In this document: positions 7,991-17,087 of the stretch, piece by piece
How the letters are laid out: each line of letters begins with the position of its first letter
Numbering within the stretch: position 1 is the first letter of the stretch
From: CAYGDP01 sp964348665
GTDB taxonomy: Bacteria > Verrucomicrobiota > Verrucomicrobiia > Palsa-1439 > CAYGDP01
DNA length: 37,881 nucleotides
Direction of reading: 5' to 3'
Assembly: GCA_964348665.1 (NCBI GenBank)
Contig: CAYGDP010000034.1
Location: 1-37,881, forward strand
The notes under the pieces: model-generated
The model's database searches: none
What the model was told of the DNA's origin: nothing
The model's input: the letters and a program-made list of their open reading frames with translations, nothing else
Translations under genes and position numbers: made by a program

Positions 7991-9967
7991 TCACTTCCCC
8001 GTTACTCCCCATTTCTCGTCAAAAAACCCTGCCGCTTCGATTTTTCCTGGCCAACGAGAATCGGGAGGTGTGCGGAGATCCACGATTGCCCAGTCGGGGA
8101 GCTTGGGAGTTTGTAACGCGTTGCTGTTGTTGGCGGCTTCGCGGAAGGTGTGGCCGCTGTTGATCACGATGTAGCGGCTGGGATTCAATGGGTTGGGATT
8201 GATGAGTATGGGCGCATGATGACTGGGATCGTATTTTGCGCCGCCGAATTCAAGCGTTTCCTTCGTCCAGTTCAACGGAAGTTGTTTGGCAATCTTTTTC
8301 AAGATCGCGTTGCTGGAGGTGTCTCCCCAAAGAATCAAATTCGCGTTGGCGATGTCGTCGGCAGTCACCCCCGTGTCGTCTTTGACGGGCGCTTCGCCGC
8401 GAAAAACGCGCCGCCATTCGTTCCGCGCGTGTTCCATCTCGAACTTCGTCCACGCGCCGACGGTGTCATTGAGCGGCTGGCCCGTGGGACGCACATGGAG
8501 ATATTGCGTCAAGAAAGCGTGATCAATCGGGCCGCAGACACCGGGGCGTTTGAGTGATGGATCCGCCGGACCAGTTTTCCAGCGGTCGTTTTCCTTGTGA
8601 AATTGAGCGCCTTTAGTCCACCGCACCGGCAGCGTCGCACCGTCGAGAACGACCTGCTTGATTCTATCATCGAAGGATTCGGTAAAACTCAATGCGGCGA
8701 TGTTGCGGGTCTTGGCCTCGATGCGGTCTCCGATTACTTGCGCATCCACATCGGCGCGTTCCCACTGTTGTTCCATTCCCTCCACCGTTACCCACCGCAT
8801 TTGGGGATAAATGAGCGAGTAAGTGGTGAAGCGGATTCGTTTCGGCTCAAGTTCGCGTCCCTTGGTAGCTGCAGCGGTGACGAATTCTTCGATCTTGGGT
8901 TTCGAGTCTGGATGATACTTGTGCGCTGTTTGCGGGCCGATGATATGCGGAAACGTCAGCCCTTCTTTTTCGGCAAACCGCAGCATGATGTCGGCGGCCT
9001 GTTTTTGTTTATCAATCTCGCCGGAATAGGCCACGAGCGGCACGTTGGCGAGGTTGGTGACGTAAGCGGTCGCGTCATACCAACGCCATAGCGTTTGCTC
9101 CCATTTCGGGGGAGGCTCTTTCCAGGGATCGAACACTCGCGAGAACTCCGCTGTCTCTGCAAAACCAGCGCCCGGCGCCGCCGCCGCCCACAGCCCCGCG
9201 TAATGCGTGGCGAACTGCCAGCAGGCCGCACCGCCCATCGAAAATCCGCGCACCACGACGCGATTGTCGTCAATCGGATAACACGCCTTCACGCTGTTCC
9301 ACGCCTCGAACAGATCGCGCTCGCCCGCGAATTTATTGGCGTTGCACATGCGCCCATAGAGAAAGCAGACGATCGCGCCCGGCGGAGTGAACTCGCCTTT
9401 GTTCTTCATCGCACCCGCCAGAAATGAAAGCTCGGTGAGTTTTTCATCGCGTCCATGAAACCAGAAATCGAGACGGCGCGGCGTCTTGTCTCCGAGCTTC
9501 CAGTCGTCAGGAATGAGCAACCCGTACGGTTGAATCGAGCCGTCAATCTGTGACTGATAACCGCGCACGACCAAGCCCGTTTGTTCTAACCAAGGTGATT
9601 TCCCTTCCCGAAGCGCTTGCGCACGCTCCGCACCAGCGGCTAGGAGGGATTCTGCCACCTTGACCTGCTTCACGTCCAAAAACTCGTCGTATCGCAGCGC
9701 CCAGTCCACCGCCTTGTGAAAAATCTGCACGTCGGGTAGGAGCATCACCAGCTCCGGCCGTTTCACAAGATCACCGCGGAGTTTTTCGATTTCCGCGGCC
9801 AATATTGCCGCGACTGTTTCCAGTTCCTTGCGATCGGCTTCGGGAATTTGCACGCCGGGTGGCGGCACGCGTTTGGGTGGCGCTGGCGTTTTCGGATCCT
9901 GCGCCAAAGTAGAGAATACGATTGCAACGAGGGACAGAAGGATACTCGTGAGCTTCATGAAGCGCAT
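7991..9967 (-). CDS. Large secreted alpha/beta hydrolase (prolyl-oligopeptidase-like)
   Basis: A 658-aa protein beginning with a signal peptide (MKLTSILLSLVAIVFSTLA, reached from ATG at 9967 or 9958). After a Pro-rich and helical segment, a hydrolase domain follows. It carries a strand/loop with DFWFHGR and a nucleophile motif GFSMGGA (Ser243) after the RVVVR strand. The C-terminal 300 residues hold additional beta-rich sequence (ITDHAFLTQ-type region, 'NLILWGDTSSN'), seen in planctomycete/verrucomicrobial secreted hydrolases of unknown substrate. Acting outside the cytoplasm is inferred from the signal. The gene converges on the cyclase-like gene. Confidence 0.8.
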   Translation of the reverse strand: MRFMKLTSILLSLVAIVFSTLAQDPKTPAPPKRVPPPGVQIPEADRKELETVAAILAAEIEKLRGDLVKRPELVMLLPDVQIFHKAVDWALRYDEFLDVKQVKVAESLLAAGAERAQALREGKSPWLEQTGLVVRGYQSQIDGSIQPYGLLIPDDWKLGDKTPRRLDFWFHGRDEKLTELSFLAGAMKNKGEFTPPGAIVCFLYGRMCNANKFAGERDLFEAWNSVKACYPIDDNRVVVRGFSMGGAACWQFATHYAGLWAAAAPGAGFAETAEFSRVFDPWKEPPPKWEQTLWRWYDATAYVTNLANVPLVAYSGEIDKQKQAADIMLRFAEKEGLTFPHIIGPQTAHKYHPDSKPKIEEFVTAAATKGRELEPKRIRFTTYSLIYPQMRWVTVEGMEQQWERADVDAQVIGDRIEAKTRNIAALSFTESFDDRIKQVVLDGATLPVRWTKGAQFHKENDRWKTGPADPSLKRPGVCGPIDHAFLTQYLHVRPTGQPLNDTVGAWTKFEMEHARNEWRRVFRGEAPVKDDTGVTADDIANANLILWGDTSSNAILKKIAKQLPLNWTKETLEFGGAKYDPSHHAPILINPNPLNPSRYIVINSGHTFREAANNSNALQTPKLPDWAIVDLRTPPDSRWPGKIEAAGFFDEKWGVTGK

Positions 9968-10072
9968 GGTGACGTGTCCACAGCGACGCCGTCAAGCGCT
10001 TATTGAGCTTGAATGCACTTCTGGATTAGGATTACAAACCGTATAGACCCAAACACCAATGGAGAAACCGCG

Positions 10073-11884
10073 ATGAATATTTCTCTCGCCCCAAAGAACG
10101 CGAAAAACCACAAAAACTTATTTTTTTGCGCCTTCTTGTGTTTTTTGTGGCCATTCAACCTCCTCACTTCTTCAAGTTTGCTCGCGCAGGATAAACCCGC
10201 CGAGACCGCGCCTGTGCCGAAGGAGCCTGCCCAAAGTCCACCGAAGGGCGAGGTGACAAAATACACATTTGAGAACAGTAAAGTTTTTCCCGGGACCTGG
10301 CGTGAGTATTGGGTGTATGTGCCGAAGCAATACGACCCGGCCAAGCCCGCGTGCGTCTACGTAAATCAAGATGGCTTGCAATGGAACGCGCCGACGGTTT
10401 TCGACAAACTCATTGCCGCGGGCGAGATGCCCGTTACCATCGGAGTTTTCGTCATGCACGGACGCGTAAAGGCACTCGACTCCGCCACCGCGCTCGATCG
10501 GTTCAACCGCAGCTACGAATACGACGGACTCGGCGACAATTACGCGCGGTTTATTCTCGATGAGATTTTGCCCGACGTGGAAAAGAAAACCACCTCGGAT
10601 GGGCGCGCCATTGTCCTTTCGAAGAATGGCAACGACCGATGCATCGGCGGCGCGAGCAGTGGGGCGATTTGCGCGTTCACAGCCGCCTGGGAGCGGCCGG
10701 ACGCCTTCTCGCGAGTCTTTTCTGCCATCGGCACGTACGTGGGTCTGCGTGGGGGCAACGATTACGCGACGCTGGTACGCAAGTTCGAACCGAAACCGCT
10801 GCGGATTTTCCTGCAAGACGGCAGCAACGATCTCAATATCTACGCGGGCGATTGGTGGATGGCCAACCAAGAAATGCAACGTGCGCTGATGTTCGCTGGG
10901 TACGAGGTGAGTCATTCCTGGGACGAAGGCAAGCACAGCGGCGAGTTGGGCGCAAAAATTTTCCCGGACGCAATGCGCTGGCTCTGGAAAGATTGGCCCG
11001 CGCCGGTCAAATCCGGTCAGGGCAAAAATGGGATGCTCAACGACATTCTGTTGCCGAGCGAAGATTGGAAGCTCGTCGCGGAAAAATATCAATTCACCGA
11101 AGGCCCCGCCGTCAATGCCAAAGGCGAGGTCTTCTACAACGATGTGCCCAAGAGCAAGACATACAAGATCGGTCTCGATGGCAAAGTCAGTGAGTTCCTC
11201 GCCGACACAAAGAAAGGCGACGGCCAGGCGTTCGGTCCCGACGGACGGCTCTACTCGGTCGCGGGCGGTGCGGAACAGATCATCGCTTATGACTCGGAAG
11301 GCAAAGGCACGGTCATCGCCGATGGATTTCGCGGCAACGATCTCGTGGTGCGCAACGACGGCGGCATTTACGTCACCAATCCCGGCTGGGACGGCACTTC
11401 ACCGAGCAAGATTTACTACATCAGCCCGAAGGGTGAAAAGAAGGTGGTAGACACGGGGCTGAAATTCTCCAACGGCATCACCGTCTCACCCGATCAATCA
11501 TTGCTTTATGTCGCCGACAGCCGTTCGCATTGGGTTTACAGCTGGCAAATTCAACCGGACGGTGGCCTCAAACATAAACAGCGTTATTACTGGATCCACG
11601 CTCCTGACACGGCCGATGAAAGCGGCGCGGACGGTCTCGAAGTGGACGGCGCGGGTCGTCTCTACGTCGCGACGCGCATGGGAATTCAGGTTTGCGACCA
11701 AGCCGGTCGCGTCAATTGCATCCTCCCTACCCCGAACCGCAACGTCAGCAACCTCACTTTCGGCGGTGAAAACCTCGACACGATCTATGCCACCTGCGGC
11801 AACAAAGTTTATTCGCGCAAGGTGAAGGCAAAAGGCGCGCCCAGTTTCCAAACGCCTGTGAAGCCAAAGCCGCCGGGGTTGTGA
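10073..11884 (+). CDS. Secreted esterase D-like / SMP-30 gluconolactonase-like fusion
   Basis: A 603-aa two-domain protein. Residues about 60-320 form an enterochelin-esterase-like (Fes/EstD) hydrolase, with YWVYVPKQYDP, VMHGR and the nucleophile region IGGASSGAICAF. Residues about 325-595 form an SMP-30/gluconolactonase-like beta-propeller, with FTEGPAVNAKGEVFYNDVP, DGQAFGPDGRLYSV and FSNGITVSPDQSLLYVADS. The N-terminal 40 residues, including the hydrophobic export segment (NLFFCAFLCFLWPFN), are encoded by a copy of a dispersed inverted repeat. Sugar ester or lactone hydrolysis outside the cell is plausible; the substrate is unknown. Confidence 0.83.
   Translation: MNISLAPKNAKNHKNLFFCAFLCFLWPFNLLTSSSLLAQDKPAETAPVPKEPAQSPPKGEVTKYTFENSKVFPGTWREYWVYVPKQYDPAKPACVYVNQDGLQWNAPTVFDKLIAAGEMPVTIGVFVMHGRVKALDSATALDRFNRSYEYDGLGDNYARFILDEILPDVEKKTTSDGRAIVLSKNGNDRCIGGASSGAICAFTAAWERPDAFSRVFSAIGTYVGLRGGNDYATLVRKFEPKPLRIFLQDGSNDLNIYAGDWWMANQEMQRALMFAGYEVSHSWDEGKHSGELGAKIFPDAMRWLWKDWPAPVKSGQGKNGMLNDILLPSEDWKLVAEKYQFTEGPAVNAKGEVFYNDVPKSKTYKIGLDGKVSEFLADTKKGDGQAFGPDGRLYSVAGGAEQIIAYDSEGKGTVIADGFRGNDLVVRNDGGIYVTNPGWDGTSPSKIYYISPKGEKKVVDTGLKFSNGITVSPDQSLLYVADSRSHWVYSWQIQPDGGLKHKQRYYWIHAPDTADESGADGLEVDGAGRLYVATRMGIQVCDQAGRVNCILPTPNRNVSNLTFGGENLDTIYATCGNKVYSRKVKAKGAPSFQTPVKPKPPGL
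10086..10160. repeat. Dispersed A/T-rich inverted repeat (copy 2, inside a signal sequence)
   Basis: The segment runs from about GAACGCGAAAAACCACAAAA to TTGTGTTTTTTGTGGCCATT. It matches the repeat at 346-407, sharing the CCACAAAAA, TTTTTGCGCC and TTGTGGC blocks. Here it is translated and supplies the hydrophobic export segment of the esterase/SMP-30 protein. Confidence 0.65.
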
Positions 11885-12274
11885 GTTCGCTGAATCATTT
11901 CTTCAAAAAACACTTTTTTTCGCAGCAACAACTCGGTCTTGAGAGTTTCAGCCTGGAAATGCAAGTGAGCACTCGCCAATCTTCTATTCCGAAGACAAAT
12001 TCAAACTGTTCCACAACACCACACCTTGCAAGGTGTGGGAGTTGGGTTGTCAACCATGATTTGGATATTCCCTGTTTCCGATATTTCGGACGGCCGGGAT
12101 TCCACTCCAGCGAGACTGGCTTGTCCGCATAATGAGATACGGGCGCACAGGATTTTCTCGCCGGGAAGTTTGGAGAGTTGCAAGTCCCTGCCTTGGAATT
12201 CTTTGGAATGTTATGATTGCGATTGAAAGTTAGGGTCTGACATGATTGAATCCGCTGTCAAAGGAGAGTATTCT
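11885..12274. other. Intergenic region with a 20-nt perfect palindrome
   Basis: No convincing gene is seen in these 390 nt. A perfect palindrome with half-site CCACACCTTG lies at 12019-12038. It has no following T-run, so it is more like an operator or repeat than a terminator. The end of the region holds the ribosome-binding site for the next gene. Confidence 0.5.
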
Positions 12275-12634
12275 ATGCAATACGTTGATGGATTTGTTTT
12301 GCCTATTTCAAAGAAAAACCTGCCTGCTTACCGCCGCTTGGCGAAGAAGGCAGGCAAAATCTGGCGCGAACACGGCGCGCTCGACTACAAGGAATGCGTC
12401 GGCGACGACCTGAACGTCAAATGCGGCGTTCCGTTCCCGCGACAAATCAAACTCAAACACGGCGAAACGGTTTTGTTCTCGTTTATCGTGTACAAATCGC
12501 GCGCGCATCGGGATCGGGTCAATACCAAGGTCATGAACGACCCGCGCATTGCAAACATGTGTGGCCCAAAAAACATGCCCTTCGACATCAAACGCATGGT
12601 CTATGGCGGATTCCAGGTTTTAGTTTCCGCGTAA
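12275..12634 (+). CDS. DUF1428-family (YbaA-like) protein
   Basis: A 119-aa cytosolic protein. It starts MQYVDGFVLPISKKNL and contains YRRLAKKAGKIWREHGAL, FSFIVYKSRAHRDRVN, and a C-terminal PFDIKRMVYGGFQVLV. These are the conserved blocks of the DUF1428/YbaA family, with ferredoxin-like dimeric barrels of unknown function. Start selection is decided by AAAGGAG 8 nt upstream of the ATG at 12275; the in-frame ATG at 12242 lies upstream of that site. It precedes a short unexplained ORF and the propeller gene on the same strand. Confidence 0.85.
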   Translation: MQYVDGFVLPISKKNLPAYRRLAKKAGKIWREHGALDYKECVGDDLNVKCGVPFPRQIKLKHGETVLFSFIVYKSRAHRDRVNTKVMNDPRIANMCGPKNMPFDIKRMVYGGFQVLVSA

Positions 12635-12680
12635 GCGCTTTACAATCAAGAAAATCCCCACGATATAAAAAGGAAAAAAT

Positions 12681-12761
12681 CATGACGAACCCAATTCCAA
12701 GTGGCGAAAAAAATATCAGAAAGGCTGCCACTGCGATGCCGTCTGTGCGAACCTTGACATG
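12681..12761 (+). CDS. Very small ORF, possibly a decayed gene start
   Basis: ATG at 12681 follows AAAAAGGAAAAA and opens a 26-codon frame ending in TGA. The peptide resembles no family I know. It may be a remnant of a gene 5' end left between the DUF1428 and propeller genes, or chance. Confidence 0.2.
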
Positions 12762-12826
12762 ACGGTGGTAATTCCTAACGCATGAAATTTGTTTCGGTCA
12801 TTATTTAATACAAAAAGGAGATGCTC

Positions 12827-13993
12827 ATGAGCAAAGTTCGAGTGTTGGTCGGTACGAAAAAAGGCGCGTTCATCCTGACATCAGACGGCATGCGCCAACA
12901 CTGGGATGTCAGCGGGCCACTCTTTGGCGGCTGGGAGGTTTACCATGTGAAAGGGTCGCCCGTTGATCCCAATCGCATCTATGCGTCACAGACGAGCGGC
13001 TGGTTCGGACAGATCATCCAACGCTCCGATGACGGCGGCAAAACATGGAACCCTCCCGGCAGCAAGCCCGAAGAGTTGACTGGTCCCGACGGGTTTCCCC
13101 GAGGCGAGAGCAACAAGTTCGTCTATGAGGGCAAAACTGGTTCGCACCTCTGGTACGACGGCACGCAGCATCCGTGGGAATTCAAACGCGTCTGGCATCT
13201 TGAACCGTCGCTGACCGATCCCGATACTGTTTACGCCGGGGTCGAAGATGCCGCCTTGTTCCGCACAACCGACGGCGGGAAGACATGGAAGGAACTTTCC
13301 GGACTCCGGACTCATGCCTCGGGACCGAAATGGCAACCGGGCGCCGGCGGGATGGGTTTGCATACGATTCTGCTCGACCCGAAAAATCCCGACCGCATCT
13401 TTATCGCCATCTCCGCGGCGGGTGTGTTTCGCACCGACGACGGCGGCAAAATCTGGCGGCCGACCAACCGCGGACTTCAATCTCAATATCTCCCCGACCC
13501 GAACGCCGAGGTTGGGTTTTGCGTTCACAGCATCGCGATGCATCCATCTCGTCCCAATACGGTCTTCATGCAATTACACTGGAACATCATGCGCAGCGAC
13601 AACGGGGGCGATTCGTGGCAAAAAGTCAGCGGGAATCTGCCCACCGATTTTGGCTTCCCCATCATCACACACGCGCACGAGCCGAACACCGTTTATGTCG
13701 TCCCCATCACGAGCGACTCCCTGCATTACCCGCCGGAAGGAAAACTGCGCGTCTATCGCAGCCGCGCGGGCGGCAACGAATGGGAAGCGCTCACGAACGG
13801 CCTGCCACAACGCGACTGCTACGTCAACGTGCTGCGCGACTCGATGGCCGTGGATTCGCTTGAACCCGGCGGTATTTATTTCGGCACCACCGGCGGACAG
13901 GTGTATGCCTCCGCCAACAGTGGGGACACATGGACGCCCATCGTCCGCGATCTACCCGCGGTGTTGTCCGTGGAAGTACAAACGCTCCCGTAA
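12827..13993 (+). CDS. BNR/Asp-box beta-propeller protein (sialidase-like fold)
   Basis: A 388-aa protein with repeated Asp-box motifs: RSDDGGKTW, TTDGGKTW, RTDDGGKIW, RSDNGGDSW and SANSGDTW. This repeat marks sialidase-like or VPS10-like beta-propellers. There is no signal peptide (MSKVRVLVGTKKGAFIL), so it is probably cytoplasmic, and catalytic residues of true sialidases are not recognisable. The ATG at 12827 has a well-spaced AAAGGAG; the ATG at 12821 directly abuts that site. A MoaD-like gene follows on the same strand. Confidence 0.85.
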   Translation: MSKVRVLVGTKKGAFILTSDGMRQHWDVSGPLFGGWEVYHVKGSPVDPNRIYASQTSGWFGQIIQRSDDGGKTWNPPGSKPEELTGPDGFPRGESNKFVYEGKTGSHLWYDGTQHPWEFKRVWHLEPSLTDPDTVYAGVEDAALFRTTDGGKTWKELSGLRTHASGPKWQPGAGGMGLHTILLDPKNPDRIFIAISAAGVFRTDDGGKIWRPTNRGLQSQYLPDPNAEVGFCVHSIAMHPSRPNTVFMQLHWNIMRSDNGGDSWQKVSGNLPTDFGFPIITHAHEPNTVYVVPITSDSLHYPPEGKLRVYRSRAGGNEWEALTNGLPQRDCYVNVLRDSMAVDSLEPGGIYFGTTGGQVYASANSGDTWTPIVRDLPAVLSVEVQTLP

Positions 13994-14142
13994 CTAAATC
14001 CGAAATTCGATTATCGAAATCCGAAAGAAATTCAAATGCCGCAAATCGAAAAACTCGAACTTCTGGAACATTCACGTTTTAAACATTTTCGATTCGAATT
14101 TTTCTTTTGTTTCGTGCTTCGGATTTCGGATTTCGAGTTTGA
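13994..14142. repeat. AT-rich imperfect inverted repeat between propeller and MoaD-like genes
   Basis: The left half contains AATCCGAAATTCGATTATCG and CGAAATCCGAAAG. The right half contains CTTCGGATTTCGGATTTCG. These are imperfect reverse complements covering almost the whole gap. Base composition differs sharply from the flanking genes. It looks like a miniature dispersed element. Confidence 0.6.
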
Positions 14143-14445
14143 ATGAAAGCGATTCGCGTCATTCTTCCCTTTCATCTGCGAACCCTCGCGCGGGTGGACG
14201 GAGAAGTGCAACTCGAAGTCGAAGGACCGGTGACACAACGTTCGGTCCTCGACGCGCTCGAAGCCCGCTATCCCATGCTGCGCGGCACGATCCGCGACCA
14301 CGTCACGCACCGGCGCCGACCGTTCCTTCGTTTTTTCGCCTGCGAGACGGACCTCTCCAATGAATCGCCGGACACACCCCTACCCCCCGCCATCGCCTCG
14401 AGCGCGGAACCCTACTGCATTATAGGGGCGATCGCCGGCGGGTAG
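14143..14445 (+). CDS. MoaD/ThiS-family sulfur-carrier-like protein
   Basis: A 100-aa ubiquitin-like protein. The N-terminal strand (AIRVILPFHLRTLARVDGEVQLEV) is followed by VLDALEARYPMLRGTIRD, as in MoaD-type carriers, and the protein ends in ...IAGG. A C-terminal Gly-Gly is the hallmark for adenylation and thiocarboxylation by MoeB/ThiF-like enzymes. None of those is encoded nearby. The function is probably sulfur transfer or a regulatory conjugation role; the partner is unknown. Confidence 0.75.
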   Translation: MKAIRVILPFHLRTLARVDGEVQLEVEGPVTQRSVLDALEARYPMLRGTIRDHVTHRRRPFLRFFACETDLSNESPDTPLPPAIASSAEPYCIIGAIAGG

Positions 14446-14848
14446 TTTCCAACGCATAAACCCAATTTGAAAAAAGCGTGAGGGGTACGCTGCCTCAAGT
14501 AACCAGTTTTAGTGTAGAAGGAGAACCCGCCCTTGTTCTTGAAATTGACGACCTTGCGACGTAGTATTCACGATGAAAACCGTTATCAATCGGGCGAGTC
14601 ATGTCGAAGCTAATAATAGCCAAAGGGAACAAAACCGGAGGATTGGCATTGATAACGTATGACAAGAAGTATTTGATCAGATGCCACCAAACCTTTCTGA
14701 TTTTACTAATCCTCATGATATCCGAGGCTATGGTTATGACTGCCGACCTGTTTGCGAAACTATACAGATTCATTTCGGTGCGAATTCGAAAACCGCTTGA
14801 CTAGGCTACTCCAATCTTTAATCTCTCGAAGGATCGCCCATAGAAATC
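14446..14848. other. AT-rich intergenic region without a convincing gene
   Basis: About 400 nt of lower GC. A 67-codon frame at 14601-14804 has one hydrophobic stretch but no ribosome-binding site or recognisable family, so I do not call it. It may be a decayed gene. Confidence 0.4.
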
Positions 14849-15898
14849 TCACACCTTCACTTCTCGCTCTGTTTTCTGCGAGCGATAGATGCCGTCGAGG
14901 ATACGGATCACATTGAGCGATTGCTCGGCGGGAACGGGTGACGGTTTCCGTCCGACGATGGCATCCACGAATGCCACGATTTCGTTTTCGTGTCCGCTGG
15001 ATTTGGGCAGATACGCCAGTTTACCGTCCACCAACGTCCGGTTGGATTCGGTAAAAAATTCGCACGACGGAAATTCGGCGCCGGCTTTCGTGCCAAAGAT
15101 CGTGGCGCGAAAAATTTCCTGCTCTTTCATGTTCAGCAGCCAGCTCGATTCGAGCGCGAGCGTCGCGCCGCCTTTGAAACGGACGAAGCCGGCGGCAAAA
15201 TCCTCGACGTTGAACCGTTTGCGATCCCATTCGCCCCATGCGCCGCGGACGTCGTTGCGCTTGGCCATTTTGGTCAGTGAAACGCCCGTGACACTCATCG
15301 GTTCAGGATTACCCATCAACCACATCGCAATGTCGAGACAATGAACGCCAATGTCGAGACACGGTCCACCGCCGCTAAGCGCATGGTCGATGAACGTCGG
15401 CGCAATGGGGAGTAGCCGTCGACGGATCGCCCAGGCGCGGGCGTAGTAAATATCGCCGAGGGCGCCGCTGGTGATAAATTTCTTGAGTGCAGTGCCTTCG
15501 CTGGTAAATCGCATATGTTGGGCCGTCATCAGCAAACGTTTGCTGCGATTGCGGGCGCGAATCAGGGATCGGATTTCGGCGGGAGTGGTGGCGAGTGGTT
15601 TCTCGCAGAGGACGTGGCAGCCGGCGGTGAGCGCTGCCAACGCGGCGGGGGTGTGAAATTTATTGGGCGTGCAGATATCCACCACGTCTAGTTTTGCTGT
15701 GGTGAGCATCTCGCGATAATCGGTGAAAACCTCCTCGATATCGTGTTCTTCGGCAACTTTCTCGGCGCGGGCGCGGTCTACATCGCAGACAGCGACCACG
15801 CGGGCGCGGTCGGCGACTTTTTTCCAGCCGGGCATGTGTGCGTTATTGAAAATTCCGCCGGCGCCAATGCCGCCGACTCGTAGGAAATGATTCTTCAT
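14849..15898 (-). CDS. Gfo/Idh/MocA family oxidoreductase
   Basis: A 349-aa NAD(P)-dependent oxidoreductase. The N-terminal Rossmann motif is VGGIGAGGIFNNAHMPGW. VDICTPNKFHTPAALAAL and CEKPLATT follow, the latter with the conserved Lys-Pro of the family. The C-terminal domain contains HALSGGGPCLDIGVHCLDIAMWLMG, including the DIGVH region with the conserved His. These enzymes act on sugars, inositols or related substrates. The ATG at 15898 (MKNHFLRV) is preferred over a TTG further up. It is read in the same direction as sppA, 24 nt away, which suggests one transcript. Confidence 0.88.
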   Translation of the reverse strand: MKNHFLRVGGIGAGGIFNNAHMPGWKKVADRARVVAVCDVDRARAEKVAEEHDIEEVFTDYREMLTTAKLDVVDICTPNKFHTPAALAALTAGCHVLCEKPLATTPAEIRSLIRARNRSKRLLMTAQHMRFTSEGTALKKFITSGALGDIYYARAWAIRRRLLPIAPTFIDHALSGGGPCLDIGVHCLDIAMWLMGNPEPMSVTGVSLTKMAKRNDVRGAWGEWDRKRFNVEDFAAGFVRFKGGATLALESSWLLNMKEQEIFRATIFGTKAGAEFPSCEFFTESNRTLVDGKLAYLPKSSGHENEIVAFVDAIVGRKPSPVPAEQSLNVIRILDGIYRSQKTEREVKV

Positions 15899-15922
15899 GC
15901 GAATTCTCCGAGCAAACAAGGG

Positions 15923-17086
15923 TTAGGGAAGCGCGTAGGCTTCGTGAAGGTAGTAGCGTCGCCCCGGTTGAAGCCGAAACTGTTGCGCGCTGATGATAGA
16001 AAACTCCACCTTGGCGGGCTGTTTGGGGGCGGTAAGGCTGATCCCCAGCAAATCACGGAGCGACACTTGGCGAAAATACGTGATCAACTTGGCATCTTTT
16101 ACTTTCCCGATTTGCTTGGCATCCGTGACGGCATTGTCGAAATACCCGATGGCATCCACCAAACCGTCTCCCTTGGCTTGTTTGCCAAGCAGGATGCGAC
16201 CGTCTGCGGGACCGCTCCGCAATTTACCCTTGATCGCTTCCTCACTGCCTTGCATCCTATTACGCCGTCCTTGGACTACCACATCCAGAAATCGCTCGTA
16301 ATCGGCTTGCACGAGGTCTTGAATCAACTTCGCGCTTTCTTCGCTCGGCTCATGTGTGAACGAAAGCATATCCTTGTGTTTCCCGGATTTGAAGACGACA
16401 GGCTTGACGCCGATTTTTTTGAATGCTTCTTCGAACGTGATCGTCTGGATGATAACGCCGATACTGCCGGTGAGCGTCGTTTCACTGGCGACGATGTGGT
16501 CGGCAGCCGCAGCAACGTAGTAACCGCCGGACGCCGCTAGGCTCGCCATGCTCACGACAACGGGTTTTTTTCCCTTCGCTTGCAGGACTTCGTGGTAAAG
16601 ATCGTCCGCCGCTGTCACTTCACCGCCGGGCGTGTCCATTCGAATCAAGATGGCTTTGACATCCCGATCTTCGACGGCTTGTTTGAGTTGCGATTTGATT
16701 TCGCCGACCATTCCCTCAGGGTCGCTGCCTGCCGCACGGCCAAATGCATCGGTCAATTGTTCGTAACTGATAATGCCGTTCAGGTATATGACTGCGATTT
16801 TGTTGTCGGATGACAAGTCGCCACCGATCACTAATTCTTGGTATGGCCGCTTATAAAACTCGCGCTGTAACGGCACGGTCGGCTCGAAAAAGCTCAATCC
16901 ATCAAACACAAACCACATTGCCCCGATCCCCAACAACACGGCAAACAGAAGCGTCACGACGATAGCGTAGACTTTCAGGCCGCGGCGCGGCCGGGGAGCC
17001 GGCGTGGGAGATGTCGCGACCGATTGCGGCACGACAGGCGCGGGTGGCGGCTGGTATGGCGGCGGAACATTCGGGTCATCATTCAT
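15923..17086 (-). CDS. sppA: Signal peptide peptidase SppA, single-domain type
   Basis: A 387-aa membrane-anchored serine protease that degrades cleaved signal peptides. A Pro-rich cytoplasmic leader (about 35 aa) is followed by one TM segment (about 38-61), then the ClpP-like protease domain. The Ser nucleophile is in SLAASGGYY (Ser186), and the Lys general base is in the SGKHKDM motif (Lys238), as in Bacillus SppA. DTPGGEV and TLTGSIGVI are also typical. The size fits the short Gram-positive/archaeal-like form, not the 618-aa E. coli form. The start ATG at 17086 lies 1 nt after the pheA stop, indicating translational coupling. Confidence 0.9.
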   Translation of the reverse strand: MNDDPNVPPPYQPPPAPVVPQSVATSPTPAPRPRRGLKVYAIVVTLLFAVLLGIGAMWFVFDGLSFFEPTVPLQREFYKRPYQELVIGGDLSSDNKIAVIYLNGIISYEQLTDAFGRAAGSDPEGMVGEIKSQLKQAVEDRDVKAILIRMDTPGGEVTAADDLYHEVLQAKGKKPVVVSMASLAASGGYYVAAAADHIVASETTLTGSIGVIIQTITFEEAFKKIGVKPVVFKSGKHKDMLSFTHEPSEESAKLIQDLVQADYERFLDVVVQGRRNRMQGSEEAIKGKLRSGPADGRILLGKQAKGDGLVDAIGYFDNAVTDAKQIGKVKDAKLITYFRQVSLRDLLGISLTAPKQPAKVEFSIISAQQFRLQPGRRYYLHEAYALP

Positions 17087-17087
17087 T

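Noticed and set aside
14601..14804. A 67-codon frame with a hydrophobic stretch
   Set aside because: There is no ribosome-binding site or family match, and the reverse strand is equally open.
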